Shown: one piece after another, positions 62,063 through 64,000 of the stretch
Numbering within the stretch: position 1 is the first letter of the stretch
How the letters are laid out: every line of letters starts with the position of its first letter
From: Streptomyces kurssanovii
GTDB taxonomy: Bacteria > Actinomycetota > Actinomycetes > Streptomycetales > Streptomycetaceae
Assembly (NCBI RefSeq): GCF_014649695.1
Contig: NZ_BMTN01000024.1
Location: 1 to 64,000 of the forward strand
Length of the DNA stretch: 64,000 nt
Direction of reading: 5' to 3'
Notes under the pieces: model-generated
The model's input: only the letters and a program-made list of their open reading frames with translations
What the model was told of the DNA's origin: nothing
The model's database searches: none
Position numbers and translations under genes: made by a program

Positions 62063-62746
62063 TCAGCGGCGGCGGGCCTGGGTCAGGGTGCACGACAGCG
62101 GGCTCTCGCCGTCGGGGTCGGTGAGCACGTCGATCTGATCGACGCCGAGCCCGTGGTCGATGAGGAGCGCGGTCCAATGCTGAGGGGTGAGCACCCACAT
62201 ATGGACGAACAACGGTTCACCGCCGGCCACCGGCAGGATCTCGGGCCGGGCGGTGACCCACGTCGAGGGCGGGTTGCCGCTCGAGTTCGTGAGCAGCGAC
62301 GAGAAGACGAGCCGCCCGCCCGGCTTGAGCGCCGGAACCAGGGCAGGCAAGAGGCGGCGAGGGTCGATGTAGGGCATCGCGCGCACCGAGTAGATGACGT
62401 CGTACGGCTCCGCCTCCGTCAGGTGGGCGACAGCATCGGAGTGGATCAGCCGAAGCCCAGGCAACTGGCCGTAGCGGGCGACGGCGCGCTCGTGCTGCGC
62501 CAGCGACGCTTCGACGGCATCAACCTCGAACCCGAGCCGGGCAAGGTGCGCCGGGTACTTCCCGACCCCGGACCCGATGTCCAGCACGCGGCGTCCCTCG
62601 AGGTCGCCGAGGATCTCCTCGGCCGGGCCCGCCGGCCAGTAGCCCCAGGCGAACCGGTCGACGTCGGGGACGTCCGTGCCCCTGGCCGTGTGGTGCACGC
62701 CGTACGCGTTCCACGCTTCGGCCGTCTGTTCCTCAAAGTTCAGCAC
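62063..62746 (-). CDS. Class I SAM-dependent methyltransferase
   Basis: This 227-residue protein has the SAM-binding motif I VLDIGSGVGKYPAHLARLGFEVDAVEAS at residues ~54-81, the LIHSDAVAHL acidic loop, DVIYSVRAMPYIDP and LVPALKPGGRLVFSS. It is a small-molecule-type methyltransferase; the substrate is unknown. The N-terminus FEEQTAEAWNAYGVHH resembles actinobacterial natural-product methyltransferases. It is encoded 6 nt downstream of the MFS transporter gene on the same strand, and the two are probably co-transcribed. Confidence 0.9.
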   Translation of the reverse strand: MLNFEEQTAEAWNAYGVHHTARGTDVPDVDRFAWGYWPAGPAEEILGDLEGRRVLDIGSGVGKYPAHLARLGFEVDAVEASLAQHERAVARYGQLPGLRLIHSDAVAHLTEAEPYDVIYSVRAMPYIDPRRLLPALVPALKPGGRLVFSSLLTNSSGNPPSTWVTARPEILPVAGGEPLFVHMWVLTPQHWTALLIDHGLGVDQIDVLTDPDGESPLSCTLTQARRR

Positions 62747-62752
62747 AGCTGC

Positions 62753-64000
62753 TCACACTCCAGGGGGGCGACGAGACGGAAGGGATACATCGGCCGGCGC
62801 GACCGGCATCCGGGCCAGGCCGCGCACGGGAGACAGGCACAGCAGGACGACCGGCGCGAACAGCAGCACCGTGCCGACCACCAGCGCGGTCGGCACGGAC
62901 GTCGTCGCGGCGAGGACACCGGCGGCCGCGGTGGCGAGGAACCGGCTCCCGGTCACAAGCCACGTCGACGTCTGCTGGGCCCGGCCCTGCAGCTCCGGCG
63001 GGCAGATCTGCTGCCGCACGGACCGCTGCGTCGTACCGGCGCACGCCGCCCCGGCCATCTGCACCATCCCGGCCACTGCGAGGACCGCCAGCCAGAGCGG
63101 CCCCGGCCGGGCCAGCAGCAGCGGCACGCCCATGGCCGCGCACAGCGTGAACGACGTGACCAGCACCCGGCCGGGGCCGAACCGGCGCACGAGCCGGGGG
63201 GCGAGGAACGCGCCGACCAGGCCGCCCGCACCGCAGACGCCCATCACCACACCGAGCCCGACCGGCCCGGCCTGCAGGGCCGTCAGCAGGTGGAAGCCCC
63301 AGTACGTGTTGACCATGCCGGTGCCCAGGCCGGTCAGGGCCAGGCTCGCCACCAGCGGCCGCGCCAGCGGGTCACGGGCGACGTACCCCATGCCCTCTAC
63401 GATCTGGCGCATCATCCTGCGCCGCACCGGTACGGCGGCCGGCCGCTCGAGTCGGATCCTGCTCGCACACCACGCACTGAGCAGATAGGAGACGGCGTCG
63501 AGCGCGAACGCCCGCGACGCGCCCACCACGGCGACGACCGCGGTTCCCGCGTACGTGCCCGCGATGTCGGCCGAGCTGAATGCCACGCCGACACGCGAGT
63601 TCGCCACATGCCGCAGCCCTGCGGGCACGAGCTGCGGCACCACGGAGATCGCGGCCGCGTTGTGCAGCACCGTCGCCGCGCCCACCGTCAGCGCCACGGC
63701 GTACAGGACCGCTATCGACAGCACACCGGCGGCAGCCGACACGGGGATGAGCGCGACCGCCGCCGCAGCGACCAGGTCGGTGACCACCAAGAGCCGCTTC
63801 TTGCCGTGCCGGTCGACGATCACACCCGCCGGCAGCGCCAGGACGAACGACGGCAGATGCCCCAGCAGCGCCAGCAGCGCCACCTGGTCCGGCCCGGCCC
63901 CCAGCTCGAGCACCGCCAGCGCCGGCAGCGCGACCGCGTGCACCGACGTACCGAGAAGGCTGGCCGCCTCGCCCGTCAGATACGCGTTGAACGACCGGTG
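62753..64000 (-). CDS. MFS transporter (partial, 5' end beyond the window)
   Basis: The frame is open to the last base, and the N-terminal residues read RSFNAYLTGEAASLLGTSVHAVALPAL, so the true start lies beyond 64000; a GTG at 63943 inside the window is internal. The 416 residues seen contain the MFS loop LPAGVIVDRHGKKRLLVV and about eleven helices. Typical half-way segments are VPQLVPAGLRHVANSRVGVAFSSADIAGTYAGTAVVAVVG. It belongs to the MFS_3 enterobactin-exporter-like group often linked to export of secondary metabolites. The methyltransferase gene follows after 6 nt. Confidence 0.9.
   Translation of the reverse strand, partial: HRSFNAYLTGEAASLLGTSVHAVALPALAVLELGAGPDQVALLALLGHLPSFVLALPAGVIVDRHGKKRLLVVTDLVAAAAVALIPVSAAAGVLSIAVLYAVALTVGAATVLHNAAAISVVPQLVPAGLRHVANSRVGVAFSSADIAGTYAGTAVVAVVGASRAFALDAVSYLLSAWCASRIRLERPAAVPVRRRMMRQIVEGMGYVARDPLARPLVASLALTGLGTGMVNTYWGFHLLTALQAGPVGLGVVMGVCGAGGLVGAFLAPRLVRRFGPGRVLVTSFTLCAAMGVPLLLARPGPLWLAVLAVAGMVQMAGAACAGTTQRSVRQQICPPELQGRAQQTSTWLVTGSRFLATAAAGVLAATTSVPTALVVGTVLLFAPVVLLCLSPVRGLARMPVAPADVSLPSRRPPGV

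Overview
The window reads as a chromosomal stretch of a Streptomyces or very close relative. Base composition is extremely GC-rich with G/C at nearly every third codon position, GTG starts are common, and several families typical of streptomycetes are present (WYL and TetR/ArsR/MarR regulators, DUF6328, the SCO6745 family, a SigJ-type ECF sigma factor, SpoIIE-type phosphatases, a cobalamin-riboswitch-controlled CbiMNQO transporter). No rRNA, tRNA, CRISPR array or intact insertion sequence was seen.

Layout. 1-9.6 kb: end of cytochrome oxidase subunit I (ctaD) with a coupled small membrane protein, an MpaB-type oxygenase, a SpoIIE-type phosphatase next to an orphan MASE1 membrane sensor, a nucleoside deaminase, a secreted transglycosylase, a WYL regulator, a hydrolase, a YrdC/YciO protein and Dps. 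9.6-16.2 kb: three regulator/target pairs, each with a visible palindromic operator: TetR with an SDR-hydrolase fusion, an ArsR-like regulator with an MFS exporter, and TetR with DUF2867/DUF6463 genes.

17.6-27.0 kb is the most interesting part. It is a compact same-strand locus that looks like a bacterial counterpart of the fungal galactosaminogalactan (GAG) and bacterial Pel exopolysaccharide systems. It holds a secreted Agd3-like (CE18) deacetylase, a PelF-like GT4 glycosyltransferase, a polytopic membrane protein in the place of PelG, a LegB-like 4,6-dehydratase, a sugar-1-phosphate nucleotidyltransferase, a 4-ketoreductase-like SDR, a spherulin-4/Sph3-like (GH135) protein and a lipoprotein GH114 endo-galactosaminidase. 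Four of the six junctions from pelF to the GH114 gene are 4-nt overlaps or gaps of 6 nt; the other two gaps are 33 and 109 nt. The inferred job is synthesis, export, deacetylation and trimming of an aminosugar exopolymer. The sugar-nucleotide genes suggest a 6-deoxy component rather than plain GalNAc.

27.1-45.7 kb: choline uptake and oxidation to glycine betaine (BCCT carrier, choline dehydrogenase, betaine aldehyde dehydrogenase), PTS-type dihydroxyacetone kinase (dhaKLM), a cobalamin riboswitch driving the cobalt ECF transporter cbiMNQO, a phosphotransferase, a multicopper oxidase, a truncated aldo/keto reductase, a TetR/saccharopine-dehydrogenase-like pair and a secreted EEP-family phosphodiesterase.

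45.8-64 kb: an ArsR-VOC pair, a second VOC protein, a wax ester synthase/DGAT, a LysR regulator divergent from a SCO6745-family protein, a SigJ-like sigma factor whose natural ATG is thrown out of frame by a G9 tract, a DUF4097-DrrA-DrrB-type ABC operon divergent from an unusual HTH/MarR fusion with repeated GTTGCA half-sites between them, and a PAS-SpoIIE phosphatase. Between about 56.7 and 62.0 kb lie several broken or degenerate genes (a poly-G frameshift, a HEAT-repeat gene with at least two frameshifts, an Acg-type nitroreductase fragment, a possible phage-gene fragment). The right edge holds a SAM methyltransferase and the 3' part of an MFS transporter that runs out of the window.
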